Assembly (NCBI GenBank): GCA_946122785.1
Contig: CAMGYJ010000006.1
Location: forward strand, 36,476,066 to 36,540,065
Length of the DNA stretch: 64,000 nt
Direction of reading: 5' to 3'
From: Linum tenue
Taxonomy: Eukaryota > Streptophyta > Magnoliopsida > Malpighiales > Linaceae
Shown: piece by piece, positions 21,501 through 32,989 of the stretch
Layout of the letters: every line of letters begins with the position of its first letter
Numbering within the stretch: position 1 is the stretch's first letter
The notes under the pieces: model-generated
The model's database searches: none
Seen by the model: only the letters and a program-made list of their open reading frames with translations
What the model was told of the DNA's origin: nothing
Translations under genes and position numbers: made by a program

Positions 21501-23290
21501 GCTGTACTCGTCGCCCCTCTGAGTGTGTTTTCATTTCAGACTTTTTGTATTTGCTCCATGTGTGTGCGGAGCTTGAACTTAGTTTGTCGTTTCTTTTTCT
21601 TTTTCTTTTTTGGATTGTCTATTTTGTGGCCATCTAGGCTAACTCTGATCCCTAACGCACAGGGTGCTAGTGTGATCTTGATGTTCGATTCGTGCAGAAC
21701 TGTCCATCTTCCCATTTGTTCCCCGCTGACTGGTCCACTTCTAGACTCCCGACAGTATTTCAATCCGGTAACATTGTTCCCCTTATCTCCCCCTCTGCTC
21801 CATTGAGGGCAATGTAGTGCTTAAGTGTGTGTGTGTGGGGGGGGGTGCTTTGTATCGGTTGGAATCTATATATGTTTGCTTGGAGCCTAGTCCGCTGTCC
21901 GAATCTTAAGATTTGAGGGCTCCAAGTACTGCTGTTTGCTTGATCATATTGGCACTATGGTTTTCATTGGTGAATTGCATGGACAACTGAGCTGTAACTA
22001 GGACAGCCTATAATGATGACTGAGACGTGTAGTAGAATTGTAGAGAGGTTCAGTTTTCAACTGTTTGCTTGCCAACTGTGACTTGGATTGATCACTTGTT
22101 CTTGACAGTCGTTTATGCATCTAGTTCAGGGAATCAGAATGAGAGATAGAGCATATAGGTAGCCATGTGAGATTTGAGCATGCTCGTTTCTTTCTTGTGC
22201 GATAGATCCCTCTTCTATGATGTGTAGCATTCACGTTGTCATTAGCTAAGATGATGGAGGCATATGATTAGCCCACGACCAAATTGACTGTCCTGGTTTG
22301 TCATACCCTCTAGTCAGCCCTTTGAGCCGTGTGTTATCCTTTCTTTCGGTCTACAATGGAAAATCACCCTTTTGCATCTTTTAGAAGGTTCCACAGAGTG
22401 GTTTTAACATGTTCTCTGCTATTTCTGCTAAATATAATGTGAGGGTTGGAGGTAGTGCTTAAAAGTTGGGCATGTGTTTGAAAAATGTACAGAGGTGGTG
22501 GTTCTCTTAAGAAATGAAAAAAATAAAGGAAAAAATCTGAATAGTGCCCATTAAGTAGTGTTTCTTAGCAGTCTGGCTTGGAAATGCTAACATTTATATA
22601 ACCTCCTTCGCTCTTGTGCTCTAAAGAATGTGAGTAATGCAGAATGGTAGAAAGAAAGTAAGTGGTTTGATTGACGGTGATTGTGTGAGGTTTGGAACTG
22701 TGGAACCTTGTGCTATGAATACTTCCACCACCTAAAAGGCCTTTCCCCATGTCCAAGACACTAGCCAGTCATTTGAACCTGTGTCTAAGACCTCCGGATT
22801 AGTTAGTGATGACACCTATTTATGTGAGCTCTAACACTTAGAAGCTGCCGTCATGGTGAAGAGATGTTAGGGATTGAGAGAATAAGCATGCGCATTTTTC
22901 GCATCAAATTGTCCTGACCCCACTGGTCGAGAGCGATTCATTTTCTCATATTCTCTATAATCTTGTACCCCGGTGAGGACCTAGATTGCTCGGTCTCTAT
23001 TCTGATACCTTGAGTTTTGTGCATGAGGTGACTGTTATGAGTAAATGGTTGAGTCAAGTCTATGTTGGTTGATGAACAGAAGGGAGACTCCTCCTTTACT
23101 CGATTTTGCTGCACTCAAATGTCCTCTGTGTTGGTTGTCCATGTTGCTTTTGAAGTTGTTCATGTGTTGATGTTGAAAGCCAGTATGATTCCCGTGTTCT
23201 GTGCATATATGATTTGTCCCCAATGTTGGTATGATTGAAATTGTGAGCTTACCTTGTGTCTGACTTGGTTTGCTTGGGGACATGCAAAAG
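21501..23290 (+). other. 3' noncoding region of A2
   Basis: Collinear with 1824-3680 of A1. It includes a (TG)n(G)n run at 21826-21846 that is longer than in A1. No coding frame. Confidence 0.7.
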
Positions 23291-23308
23291 GTTAAGTGTG
23301 GGGGAGTT
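23291..23308 (+). promoter_or_regulatory. Polypurine tract of A2
   Basis: GTTAAGTGTGGGGGAGTT directly before the 3' LTR. It is nearly identical to that of A1. Confidence 0.8.
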
Positions 23309-24658
23309 TGATAGACCGTTAATTGCACATGTTTTTACCACTATTCTTACAACGTTTGAGATGTTGATTCTCGTGTTTTAGGCCGATTTCACGCTAGGTT
23401 GTTCTTGTTTGTGATATTTCAGGTCCTAGTACATAAATGAAGGTTTGGGAACGAGTTCGGGGTCAACTGGACGAAGATCGGATGTGTGGCGAGAAGCTGA
23501 GGATGCCACACGGGCACTCCTAAAACCCACACGGCCGTGTAAGTAACCCATGTGGCCGTGTGGGATTTACCGAGCACTCACACGAGCATCCTGGGAATTC
23601 CACACGGTCGTTTGTCCCTGGCCGTGTAGGAAGCCTGAGGTCCACTTAATCGAAACTCCGCGTTTTGACACTCACACGGATAGCTGGGTAAGCCACACGG
23701 CTGTGTGGCCTGGCCGTGTGATCGGGAAAATCTGGGTTTTAACCCAATTTCGAGCCAAAGGAGAGGGAATCGACTTTTTGGAGCAAAAACAGAGCCCTAG
23801 AGAGAGAAAGTGTGAAGAACACATCCTAGAAGCGATCTTGGAGCTGGGTTTCATCAAATCGAGCTTGGAGATCATCATAGAAGTGAAAATCATCATCCCA
23901 GAGCAGATTCTTCCCATTGTTATGAGTATGACTGCTTTGTATTCTGTTTTCCCCTCTCTCTCTATGGAGTAGAACTTTCTCTCACTTGGGTATGAAGAAC
24001 CCTAGTTCCATGTGTTAGGGATCTTGATTGTAATGACTTGGGATTTTTAGACTGTTTGATTATAATCGAATGATGCATGATTCATTGAATTAATTGAAGT
24101 CTGATCAGTTTTTCTTGATTTCTGCTGCAACCTGAGATAGATAGAATCTGATTAGGTTGTTAGAGCTTCATCATTCGGTAGTAGTAGATTGGTTATACGA
24201 GAGTTAGTCAATCTACTGATTTGTACTGGAATCCAATTCCAGTAGTGGAGTTCTGTGTTCATAGCCTCAGCTTTCTATCCCGTGAAGGTTAGTCACCTAC
24301 CGGGTAGTTGGACTGAGAGGGCTTGGTCAGCTTAAGAGATTCCAAGCTACTGTCGGATCTTCCGCAGTTTAATCAACAGTACATCAAGCCAGGGTAATTA
24401 CAATTGAGACCTAACTAAGGAGCTAGGGGGACTCATTCCCGAGTGACTCTTCCTTAACTTCAGAAAACCGAACCATTTCCTGCTTTCTTACTGCTTTTAC
24501 TTAAATCAACAATAACTTGACTTAGTTGGCTAGATAATCGATATTAACGGAGTAGGCAGTAGATCTAGACCCCGGTTGACATTAGAACTTGCCTGTTACT
24601 GCATTCCCGGACTGCGATTATACTTGGTCACAGTTTGGTGTTGTGTTTTAGCGTGTCT
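23309..24658 (+). repeat. 3' LTR of A2
   Basis: 1350 bp from TGATAGACCG to GCGTGTCT. The last base is T where the 5' LTR has A, so the CA terminus is mutated. Palindromic modules lie at about 23505-23722, with several dyads damaged by single changes (CACACGGTCGTTTG, CACACGGCTGTGTG). It is followed by ACCAA. Confidence 0.9.
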
Positions 24659-24663
24659 ACCAA
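24659..24663 (+). other. Target-site duplication of A2, right copy
   Basis: ACCAA, identical to 14613-14617. Confidence 0.85.
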
Positions 24664-24950
24664 CGAACGGACATCACTGGATGATTGGTGTCGATATATT
24701 CGTATTTCCCACGCTCTTTAACTTGGTTGTTGTCATGTACAACAATTACACCAACCTCACACAATCGGCGTACAATTCCACCATCCTGCCAATGGACAAC
24801 CTATATGGGGTAACCACACCTAGAGGAGTCATTGTTCTGCAATTCGTTGACAATCATTGGCTCAACCTCTCTTTCCCGACCGATAGGATCCCGATGCGCC
24901 CTTTACACTACATGTGGGAGGGTGACAGACAAGATAGCATCATTGGATGA
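24664..24950 (+). pseudogene. OTU-type protease domain of the MULE protein, second part
   Basis: The reading frame that ends at 14617 continues here once one ACCAA copy is removed. Landmarks are HHWMIGVDIFVFPTLFNL, YNNYTNLTQSAYNSTIL, then VDNHWLNLSF and RPLHYMW, ending with TGA at 24948-24950. HW at the start and N-H-W/F before a final strand fit the C-terminal part of MULE-type OTU domains, with histidine of the catalytic triad in NHW. Across both parts this domain has few visible lesions, fewer than the transposase part. Confidence 0.75.
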
Positions 24951-25446
24951 GATCTTTGTGTCAAGGCTTTTTGTCAAATCTGGGTAAATCTTAGGGATGC
25001 TCAGTCAAATGGTCCATGGTAGAAATAGAAGAGTGCCCCAAAAAAGTAAAACTTGTAATCAAGAGAGACCCATTGTACATTGATTAAATAATAAAAACAT
25101 GTAGTTATCACAAGTTGCTTACGTCACAAGGGAAGATGTTGTTTTTATAGCATGATATAATAAAAACATCACAAGTACAACAGAAACACATAAGTCATAG
25201 TCAGATACATGGAATAATAAAAGTTGTAGGAGAACAACAGAACAACATAAGTCATAGTCAAATGTATGAAAAACAACAAACGACACTAATAAATGGTCAC
25301 ATAACAAACATCAAACTACTATGGAGGTGGTAGAAAACCCGACCTCCCCCTATACTCAGACCACATGTTCCAAACTCTATGCATTAGGTCATAGTACTCG
25401 TCGGACCTAGCATGCCACTCCTCCCTACTACCCATAACACCATCCA
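24951..25446. other. Gene-free stretch downstream of the MULE-OTU relic
   Basis: AT-rich sequence with an imperfect duplication: CATAAGTCATAGTCA occurs at about 25190 and 25248 inside a longer similar block. The minus strand at 25320-25445 has a short open stretch (EEWHARSDEYYDLMHRVWNM), which I do not recognise. No MULE terminal repeat could be located. Confidence 0.4.
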
Positions 25447-26253
25447 TCAAGAGGGTAAGAAGGCATCGTCGGCGCAACCTCTAGTGGCTGAGTACAAGCC
25501 TCTGCTCCCTTTTCCTACAAGATTCCACAAGGATCGTTTGGAGGCAAAATTTGGAATATTTATGGAGATGCTCAAGAATCTCAATGTCACAATTCCTTTC
25601 TTGGAAGAGATGGCACATATGTCGAGGTATGCACAGTTTCTCAAGGGGCTTCTTGCAAAGAAGCAGAAATTTGAAGACCTCGCCTCAGTCACTCTGAGAG
25701 AGGAGTGCTCGGCCATCATCCAGAACAATTTGCCCAAGAAGTAACAGGATCCGGGTAGCTTCACTATCCCCTGTTGTATTGGAACATGCCATTTAAGCTT
25801 TACAATAAATTAAAACTAGGAATCTACCAAAAAATTTCTACAAAAAAAAAGAAGAAGAAATTAGAACTAGGTGAGTTGAAACCCACTAGATTGAGTGTTA
25901 CTTTGGCTGACCGTTCTGTGATTCGTCCTAGAGGCATAGTGGAGGATGTCCTAGTTCAAGTGGGCAAGTTTTACTATCCAATGGATTTTGTAATCTTTGA
26001 TATTTGTGAGGATACCGACATGCCCCTCATACTAGGAAGACCTTTTCTAGCCACTGCTAAGGCCTTAATCGATGTGAATGAGGGGACGTTAATCTTGAGA
26101 GATGGTGAGGATAGTATCACTTTTTCGACTAGTCCAAATGTTAAGCTTGAGAATGTAGATGGGATAAAATCGAATGGTGTTCTTGTTAGTGGAGGTGATC
26201 CTTCCAAGGGAAACCCCGCTAGTGCTCTTCAACTTTGTGATGATGTGAAGTAG
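25447..26253 (+). pseudogene. Athila-like protease, family B, active site deleted
   Basis: Related to 17860-18527 but clearly diverged: PLLPFPTRFHKDRLEAKFG, KFEDLASVTLREECSAI, then a stop at 25742-25744 and DPGSFTIPCCIG. The text then jumps to MPFKLYNKLKLG. About 20 residues that should contain DLGASIN are missing, and a short A-rich insertion follows before the frame resumes in LKPTRLSVTLADRSVIRPRG and LILGRPFLATAKALID. Without the catalytic aspartate it could not work. As in A2, no RT follows: the frame ends at 26253 and the post-pol word comes 240 bases later. Confidence 0.8.
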
Positions 26254-27298
26254 GATCCTAAGGTGGGTGCAAAACACGAAGTGAAGGAAAAGAAGGAATG
26301 GCATCAAAAGATGAACAGTTCCTTGGCCCGCAAGAAGAGTAAGGGCAAGGAGAAAGCAATTGGATATGAGGGCCATCCTTCGGAAATGGTGATTGGAGGT
26401 GATAAGCCTCACCCCAAGATTGTGGCAGATCCACTCTCGGTGGCCTCATGCTCAAAGGCATGATGATTCGCGACATCAAGCTAAGGACGTAAAACAAGCG
26501 ATTTTTGGGAGGCAACCCTCGATTCGTATTTCTGTTCCTTATTTTTCTCTTTTTGTTTGAGTGTTTGAGTCAAGTGGGCGAGTTTTGAATGATCATCGTG
26601 CCATGGTTTATGTGTTTGACTATTTGAATGCACCGTGTTTGAGTTAGAGACACGATTGAATCGATTGAGTATTTAGAATTGTAGATTTGTCCTATTTTTT
26701 GTGCATATCACGGTCCATAGATCACGATAATTTTTCTCAGGCTGTGATGTTGACAGGATTTTCTCACAAATTGCAGTAATCACAGTCAGCTCGATATTGT
26801 CATGGGCAACAACCTGTGATATTAAACCTACCGTGGTGTTGACCCAAAACTCACAGTTTTTCGCCGAGATTACATTTCGCGAGTTATTATCACGGTGAGC
26901 CAATCGTGAAAATAAGCCCCCATGTGTGATCTCGACCCTCGGGATGTGTAAATAACCTATGACCTCTTCCCCTTCACGCGACACAAACCACCAAAATCCT
27001 CTGAACTTCTAGACAGAAAACGTCGCCTCTGACAATTTTTCTAGTTTTGATCTACTTTCGGTCATCCAAATTAAAAACATACACGTACCCATACTCCTCT
27101 AGCCCAGGCACCCCTTTGCTGAATTTTTGGGGGAGTTTGGCTATGTTTTGTCGTCGGCAAGTCACTCTGACGAGACTTTGGCGAGCTTTAAGCCAAGCTC
27201 CGGCGACCCCCTCCTGTCTCTTTTTGGTTGATTTTCGACTCCTCCCCTTATCCTCCCCGTCCTTTGTGTTCCCACTTGTGTCTCCATGTGTGTTTTCA
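26254..27298 (+). other. Family B post-protease linker and spacer
   Basis: A lysine-rich remnant (26263-26463), then the post-pol word GGGAGGCAACCC near 26505, then a spacer. Between about 26700 and 26950 the spacer carries repeated half words such as TCACGGT, ATCACG, CTGTGAT and ACCGTGG. They match family B's LTR version (TCACG and CGTGA), not those of A1 or A2. The spacer ends in CACTTGTGTCTCCATG, collinear with 19644-19656 of A2. Confidence 0.6.
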
Positions 27299-27615
27299 TC
27301 ATGCTTTTGATGATTGCCAAGTGATGATGGAGACAGCCGCACCCCAAAAAAAAGTGGGTTTCATTGTAAATGCTAGGGGAGGTAACAATCCTTATAGCAA
27401 TCCATACAATCCGAGGTGGCGCCAATATTCCAACTTCTCATGGGCATCATCTTCTAACCCAAGACCTCCTGATTTCCAAGCATCGATGGGAGGGTTTCCA
27501 CAACAACCAAGGGCACCATTTCAATAACAAAAGCCTCCTTACCGACCTTAAAGCTTCCAACCTCAATCATTGTGATAGAGGATTCAAGTGGAATACTAGT
27601 GGAGAGAACAAATAA
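27299..27615 (+). pseudogene. Displaced gag fragment, family B
   Basis: Plus-strand frame with HAFDDCQVMMETAAPQKKVG, NPYSNPYNPRWRQYSNFSW and NPRPPDF. This is the region just after the zinc knuckle in A2 gag (HHTVEDCQAM, DPYSNTYNEGWRQHPNFSW). It lies downstream of the protease and directly joins the spacer, so the order is inverted relative to an intact element. It ends in stops at 27524-27615. Confidence 0.75.
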
Positions 27616-27639
27616 GGATAAAAGCAGGTACTTCGGGGA

Positions 27640-28874
27640 ACTATCCCCTCACCCTAGCCTGGATCTACTATGCAATGTCTAGATAAATAAGGTTTGTCCA
27701 ATGTGGTGAGTGAGCTCTTGTTCGTGGACTTTCGTGGTTATCCATACTCCTCCGGGTACGCCTCCCCTAAACCCATGTCAGTCACCTCGATCTAGGCTGT
27801 TGAATCTGGGGAATTAAGCACATAACTCCTTTCAATGGGTACTACCCGCCATCCACATCGAGGTTCTATCGTGATTTCTATCTAGGAAGGCATTCCTATG
27901 TAGGGGTATGATCGCCTCGTCCACCATAGGATCCTATTCATACATCTAACCTCAATTTGCATGATGGCGCATACCTGTCTAACCCTAGGACTTCATACCC
28001 AGCGTAGAAGCTCAAGTAGGCTAGTAGAGAAGATTAGGGCGACTTACCCAAACACAATAAAGGTAAGAGAATCAATGAAATCAACTATATAAACACATTC
28101 ATTCTTTCATTAAAACCCTAAAATATCCATTCATTACACAGCAACCCTATAACTAGGGTTTGGGGTTTAGAACCCCTAGTACCTTGGAGGACTACTCCAT
28201 AAAGGAGGGAAGAAGATACATAGAAGAAATTGGGAAAGACTTGATGTTGAGGAAGATGACTCCTCTCTTCTAGCTCCTCCTCCTCCTTCCTTCAGCTTCT
28301 CTATCTTCTTTCTCTCTCTTTCCAAAATTCTATCTCAAAATTAGCTCTCTTCAATGGGTGAAGAGGGTCTTCTATTTATAGGCTTCAGAGGACGGAGAAG
28401 TTCGCTGTCGGATATCATGAAAATCGCGACCGTGATCTGCCGACACCATTGTTTTGGCCTTCGGGGACGAGGAGTTCGCGTGCTGACTTCATGGTCACGA
28501 TCCATGAAGCGCGGCCGTGAACTTCCTCGCGGTCAAAATGAACTGTGGCCGTGAACGAACTGGGAAAACTCTCTATTTCTCCTCGCTTGCTGCTTCACAA
28601 AGTTCGCGCCCTCAGGTCACGATCTTTGCCTTGAGATCGCCGTCTTTGTTCTCCGCCTCTAGGCCACGATCATCAGCATTCTACCCCTTTTTCTACACTT
28701 GTGTCCTTTTTCATACCTAATTTTCTTGTATTGTCTAAAGCACCCTAATCACATCATAATCAAATAGGAATGAAATAGGAATGCAATCGACGATATTCAA
28801 ATGATTATACACATGAGTTGATATGAAATAAACCTGAATATGAGGGACAAATAACACCAATTTAGGTGTTATCA
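27640..28874 (-). repeat. LTR of family B, minus orientation
   Basis: On the minus strand it begins TGATAACACC at 28874, comparable to TGATAGACCG of A1 and A2. It contains a TATA box TATAAATAG (28380-28372) with dyad words upstream of it (28390-28690), then LTR-like leader sequence including ATGGAGTAGTCC (compare TATGGAGTAG in A1). The low-coordinate end near 27640 is approximate, since neither a PBS nor a clean terminus was found. The first 22 bases are almost a perfect palindrome. It could be a solo or truncated LTR inserted in the older B copy. Confidence 0.6.
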
Positions 28875-29590
28875 TAATGTTTTCAACAATTCTATTGTAT
28901 TTTTTTATTATCTAGGTCAAATGTGGTTGAGAGTAATGGGGATTTTGGTACATTTTTAGGCAAATGGCATAAATTATCTTTGCAATACGATCTTGGACCA
29001 TGCTTTAATGTTATCATATGTGCATTGGGAGACCTTGGCGGGTCAATTTTTCATGACTTTTGATGTTTTATTGGTATGCCCACAAAGTGTTCGATGAAAT
29101 TCCCCAATTACATAACATACTAATTATTTGATCATATGCTCTACATCCTTTCCATGCACCATTGCATGGTGGTATCAACCTGTTTGGTCACGAAAAACAA
29201 GTCCAATTGCCGATTGCTTCAATCCAAAATAAGGGGAAGAAGAGGCTAAAAGAATTCTTTCAACACTTGCATGGACCTGCCTGCTTTAAACAAGTACACA
29301 AGAACCGAGTTCCTGGATTATTTTTGCAAACAACCTCCTCTTTCTTGCTCCTGCAAGTGTTTGAGAGATTCTACCAGACCTTAAAGCGTTCTTTGTACTA
29401 CTTTCGTTGCGGCAATCGCTTGAAGGAATGGTTGAACCTCAATTGCTAGTACTAGTAAAGGTTTCGAAAAGGGTAAGGTCCGGTGTCTAGACTGCATTTT
29501 AGGAGTTTGAACACCATCCCATTTCAACCTAAAAGACAACCATGTTCATATGCCTTACGAAAATCTTACTATATATAAAATTATTCATTG
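28875..29590 (+). other. Family B env-position spacer remnant
   Basis: Contains CACAAAGTGTTCGATGAAAT near 29079-29098, matching the pre-ORF spacer of A1 (near 155-175), so it probably continues the B element beyond the reversed LTR. A 95-codon frame at 29162-29449 is lysine- and leucine-rich with no recognisable domain, and may be a decayed env-position ORF. Confidence 0.4.
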
Positions 29591-29599
29591 ATCAAGTCA

Positions 29600-32414
29600 A
29601 GTTACCTCCACGGGGAGCTGCACCCCACTAATGAAGCGGGAGGTCGCCCAAAAGCACCTTGTTGCTCTCTAACTACTCCCCTAGCTCTTCCTCTTCAAAC
29701 TGGTGAGTGATTTGGGATCAGTCTACGCCCTTACGTTTTAAAAGTCTAGTACTTTAGTAGTTTACTTCAGACACTTAACTTAAACTAGTGAGAGTTGTTT
29801 GTACTCCCACCCTTATAAAAAAAATCATAACTCTTACAACTGTATGGGAGTTACTGTTACTTTCCATTCTCGAATCTCAAGTATCAACTTAAATACTTGA
29901 CTGACACGGGGATTCCTCACTAGCTAGTCCGGTTGCCCAACTCATACGTATGAGAGCCCATCCAGGCTTTCCTTAAACTTAAACTTAAACTTATCGTGGA
30001 AGGCTCTTCTTCCACGATTCTCAAGAGCATAACTGTTGCTCTATCAGAAAATCTCAAATGGCAACGGACTGACCCTAGTGACTAAAAACACTTAAAACGA
30101 CTTCACCTTCTTGAAGGTGAGTTACTTCTTTAAAAACTTGTTTGTTTAACTTAAACAATAACTTATACTCGTAAAATTCCAAAGTAAATAATAAACATTC
30201 ACTTCAAGTCATAATTCAAATAAGGCACATATCATCAGCCATACGCATAAAAAACCATACCAATCACTTCACTAAAATACTTAAAATGCATAAGGTAAAT
30301 ACTTGAAAATATGTAAGGCGTAGAATTTACCCCTTTACACTCACCTTATTAGCTCAAACCGGGTGGCTTGATCTAACCACCCACTGATCTGAGTTGGACC
30401 ATGCTCCCTTGTAATCCTTGTAAGTGCTTGTAATTGCCACATCCAGAAACAAGCATTTCACAGCCAATTCCATAAAGCTCCACCTTGTAATTGCCACGTC
30501 CCACAGCTTATAATTCAAAAAAAGTTCCACCTTGAGAACAGGGTTCAACAAGTTCCCAAGTGAAATCAATCATGGAGTCTAACCTACCTCGTAACGCTTG
30601 AATGTCCAAAAGCTTGATTCTGAGTTGTCCTACGAGTAAACCGCCTGGCGAACCGGAATACCAACATACAACAAGTGCCTCATCTCTCTTGACGTTCCTT
30701 GCTCTTCTTATTCTCGATAATCACCCACCCCCCAATTGACTTCCATTCTCAGCCAACTAGGAGTTAAAAATGGGACCAAGTCGATCGGTAGGTTTGGGAG
30801 ATGGGTGGCGATGGATTTGGTCGTGCTGGGAGGGAGGAATGCCGTCGCACTGCCTTGACCACTTTCTTAACGGTGCCCCTACGTTAATCACCGTCCCCTC
30901 CCGTCCTCTGTATTCACATGCTAAGTGATAAAATTCTCCCATATAATATAAGGACCGGTTAATAGACTCACCAATTCATTGCTCTAAGGCCAAAATGAAG
31001 CACTCTCCGATACACTCCCTCGTCAACAACGAGCTTCAGCTACTATCCTTCATCTCTTGATTCAGCCGCCATGATCGATCCATTCAATTCCACCAATAAC
31101 ATCGATGTTCATTCCGACTCCGCGATTGCAATTGGCGTGCTGCTAGCCCTTTCCGAGCTCCGGATGACACCACACGAGCGATGAAACTCTTGAACTAGGA
31201 TCGCCAAGAAACTCGAGATGAGAGGGCAATTGCTTCGTTTCGGAAGTGGTCGGGTTTGTGATCGGGAGGGAATGGCCTGGGAGGGATTTGGCTACTAGCG
31301 GAAATTGAGATAAGACCTGGAAAATTACAACTTGACCCGTTGACTCGACCCAAAACCGCCCGAAAACTAGAAATTTTTGTAACCTGAAATCCGAATGACC
31401 CAAATCTGATAACCCGTGATTTTTTGGGTTGGATTGGATGGGTTAGCGAGTCAACCGGTTAGACCCGTTCAATGATAAAATCACAATTAAATTAGTGAGA
31501 TGTTTAAAAAAAATCACAAGAATTTGAATGACATGTTTGGAGTTTAAGGGTAATCAAATATCATGTGTTTCTTGTAGTAGTATTACTCTTGTGATTGTTT
31601 TTTTGACGATTTGCGCAATTTATTTTCATTTCATTAGTGTGGGAGGTTTTGAGAATATGTTAATTGACATGTGTTAAAGTAAACTATTGTCATGCATTTG
31701 TGAAAATTTGTGTTCTTTAAGAAACTATGAAGCATGTTTGATATTGTTTTTGAGAACGCTCATGACCCGAAATGACATGTAACTCAAATCGAAACCGAAA
31801 GGGTTGGGTCAATATTTGACCCAAAATCAGCCAACCAAACATGATCCGACCCGTAGCCAAAGTCTCCAACCCGAAATTACCCAACCTGACCCGATTGCCA
31901 AATCTAATTGAGATGGAGAAGTGTGGCCGGTGAGTTTTAGGATTTTGCTATTATTAGTTTATATACTAATTACCAAAACGTGCAATGTGTAAGAGGTTAG
32001 CTTAGGTATTTCACTAGTGTCCTATGACCAGGTGTTACAACTTGTCGTAATTAACGTGGTTAACCGATTAGGTTGCCCACCTAATTAAAACGCTTAATAA
32101 AATATCGTAGCTTTGATTTGGTCCATTTGAGTTTTCTTACCCAATCGTCGACCCATCGATACAATCATCTTCTCCTGGACCTTGTGAACATAAAAATAAT
32201 AGAAATAATAATAACAATAGTAATAATAATAATTATTATTATCACTCTTAATCCACGGTCTCAACCCTTCCGTCAGCAATGATCAATTTGGATCGCATCA
32301 ATTATTTAGGCATTGGTCCTTAACTTGGTCTACTTCGATTTGAGTTTTTCGTTCATAACCGTTGATCCAACCATTCATTTATTAATGTTGACCCTGAACC
32401 CAAATGTCGGGATG
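29600..32414 (-). repeat. Gypsy LTR, minus orientation, low end truncated
   Basis: 29655-30360 is clearly related to the LTRs at 39060-40260 and 48350-48900 (shared CTCATACGTATGAG, CATCCAGGCTTTCCTTAAAC, CAAGAGCATAACTGTTGCTC and CTTCACCTTCTT). The usual TGTAACACCC end is missing at the low side. The high side ends in CATTTGGG-type sequence next to a polypurine tract. ACCCG/GGGTT-rich sequence at about 31400-31910 inside it looks like a further insertion. Confidence 0.6.
32191..32245. repeat. AAT-type microsatellite
   Basis: Interrupted AAT/TAA run within the gypsy LTR. It marks slippage only. Confidence 0.8.
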
Positions 32415-32720
32415 CTATATTTCCTCCACCCTTATAAAATTTCGTCCCCGGAATTTACTGGTTCAAAATCCCTCTCGCTACCTCACTAACCTTCTCACTA
32501 TTTGAACTTCAACGTTGTAAGTTGCTCATCTCGCGTAGTTTATTGTACCTCTTATAGTTGTTTCTGACCACACCCGATATCCTCGTCTAGCTTGTAGCAT
32601 CATGTAACTTGGAGTGACTCGTTGTTCTTTTCAATTTCACAACTTGATCCGGTTGTGTGGTAGAACACAATTCCCATTCGGTTTGATTCGTTGGTACAAC
32701 TCACTCAATAGTTGAACCTA
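32415..32720 (-). other. Polypurine tract and short internal remnant of the gypsy element
   Basis: On the minus strand GACGAAATTTTATAAGGGTG then GAGGAAAT precede the LTR. The same phrase occurs at 44990-45020 and 45340-45370 beside the other gypsy element. Beyond about 32700 the sequence changes to the Helitron relic. Confidence 0.5.
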
Positions 32721-32989
32721 AATCAAAATTTAGGGGTTACATTTACATCCAAACATCAAATTCTGACTTGGAGGACTCCATCGCCAAATGTCAATCCAAG
32801 AGAACTTCAAAATGAAATGAATAACTTACAAGCTAAGAGAAATAGTTTGTTAATGTTCATCAAACTTGCTAGAAATCATTATAATAGTCTTGGATGATGC
32901 GCTCTAGAGACTTTCCAGGTTTATTGATACTTATAGTATTTGATTTTTCTTCATTTTAATTTTTATCAAATGTATTTCTTATGTTCGAT

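Larger units (their letters stand above)
14618..24658 (+). mobile_element. Complete Athila-like LTR retrotransposon A2, lacking RT and integrase core
   Basis: 10,041 bp between 5-bp duplications (ACCAA). The order is 5' LTR, tRNA-Asp PBS, gag, aspartic protease, an integrase-tail-like segment, spacer with palindromic words and a TATA motif, env-position ORF, 3' noncoding region, polypurine tract and 3' LTR. Reverse transcriptase, RNase H and the integrase catalytic core are absent: only about 16 bases separate the protease stop from the next frame. All genes carry stops or frameshifts. The element inserted into the OTU part of a MULE gene. It must have been mobilised by enzymes supplied in trans, or lost its pol after insertion. 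Confidence 0.9.

Noticed and set aside
25320..25446. Minus-strand open stretch with EEWHARSDEYYDLMHRVWNM as a gene
   Set aside because: Only about 40 codons, not recognised, and bounded by stops and a repeat junction.
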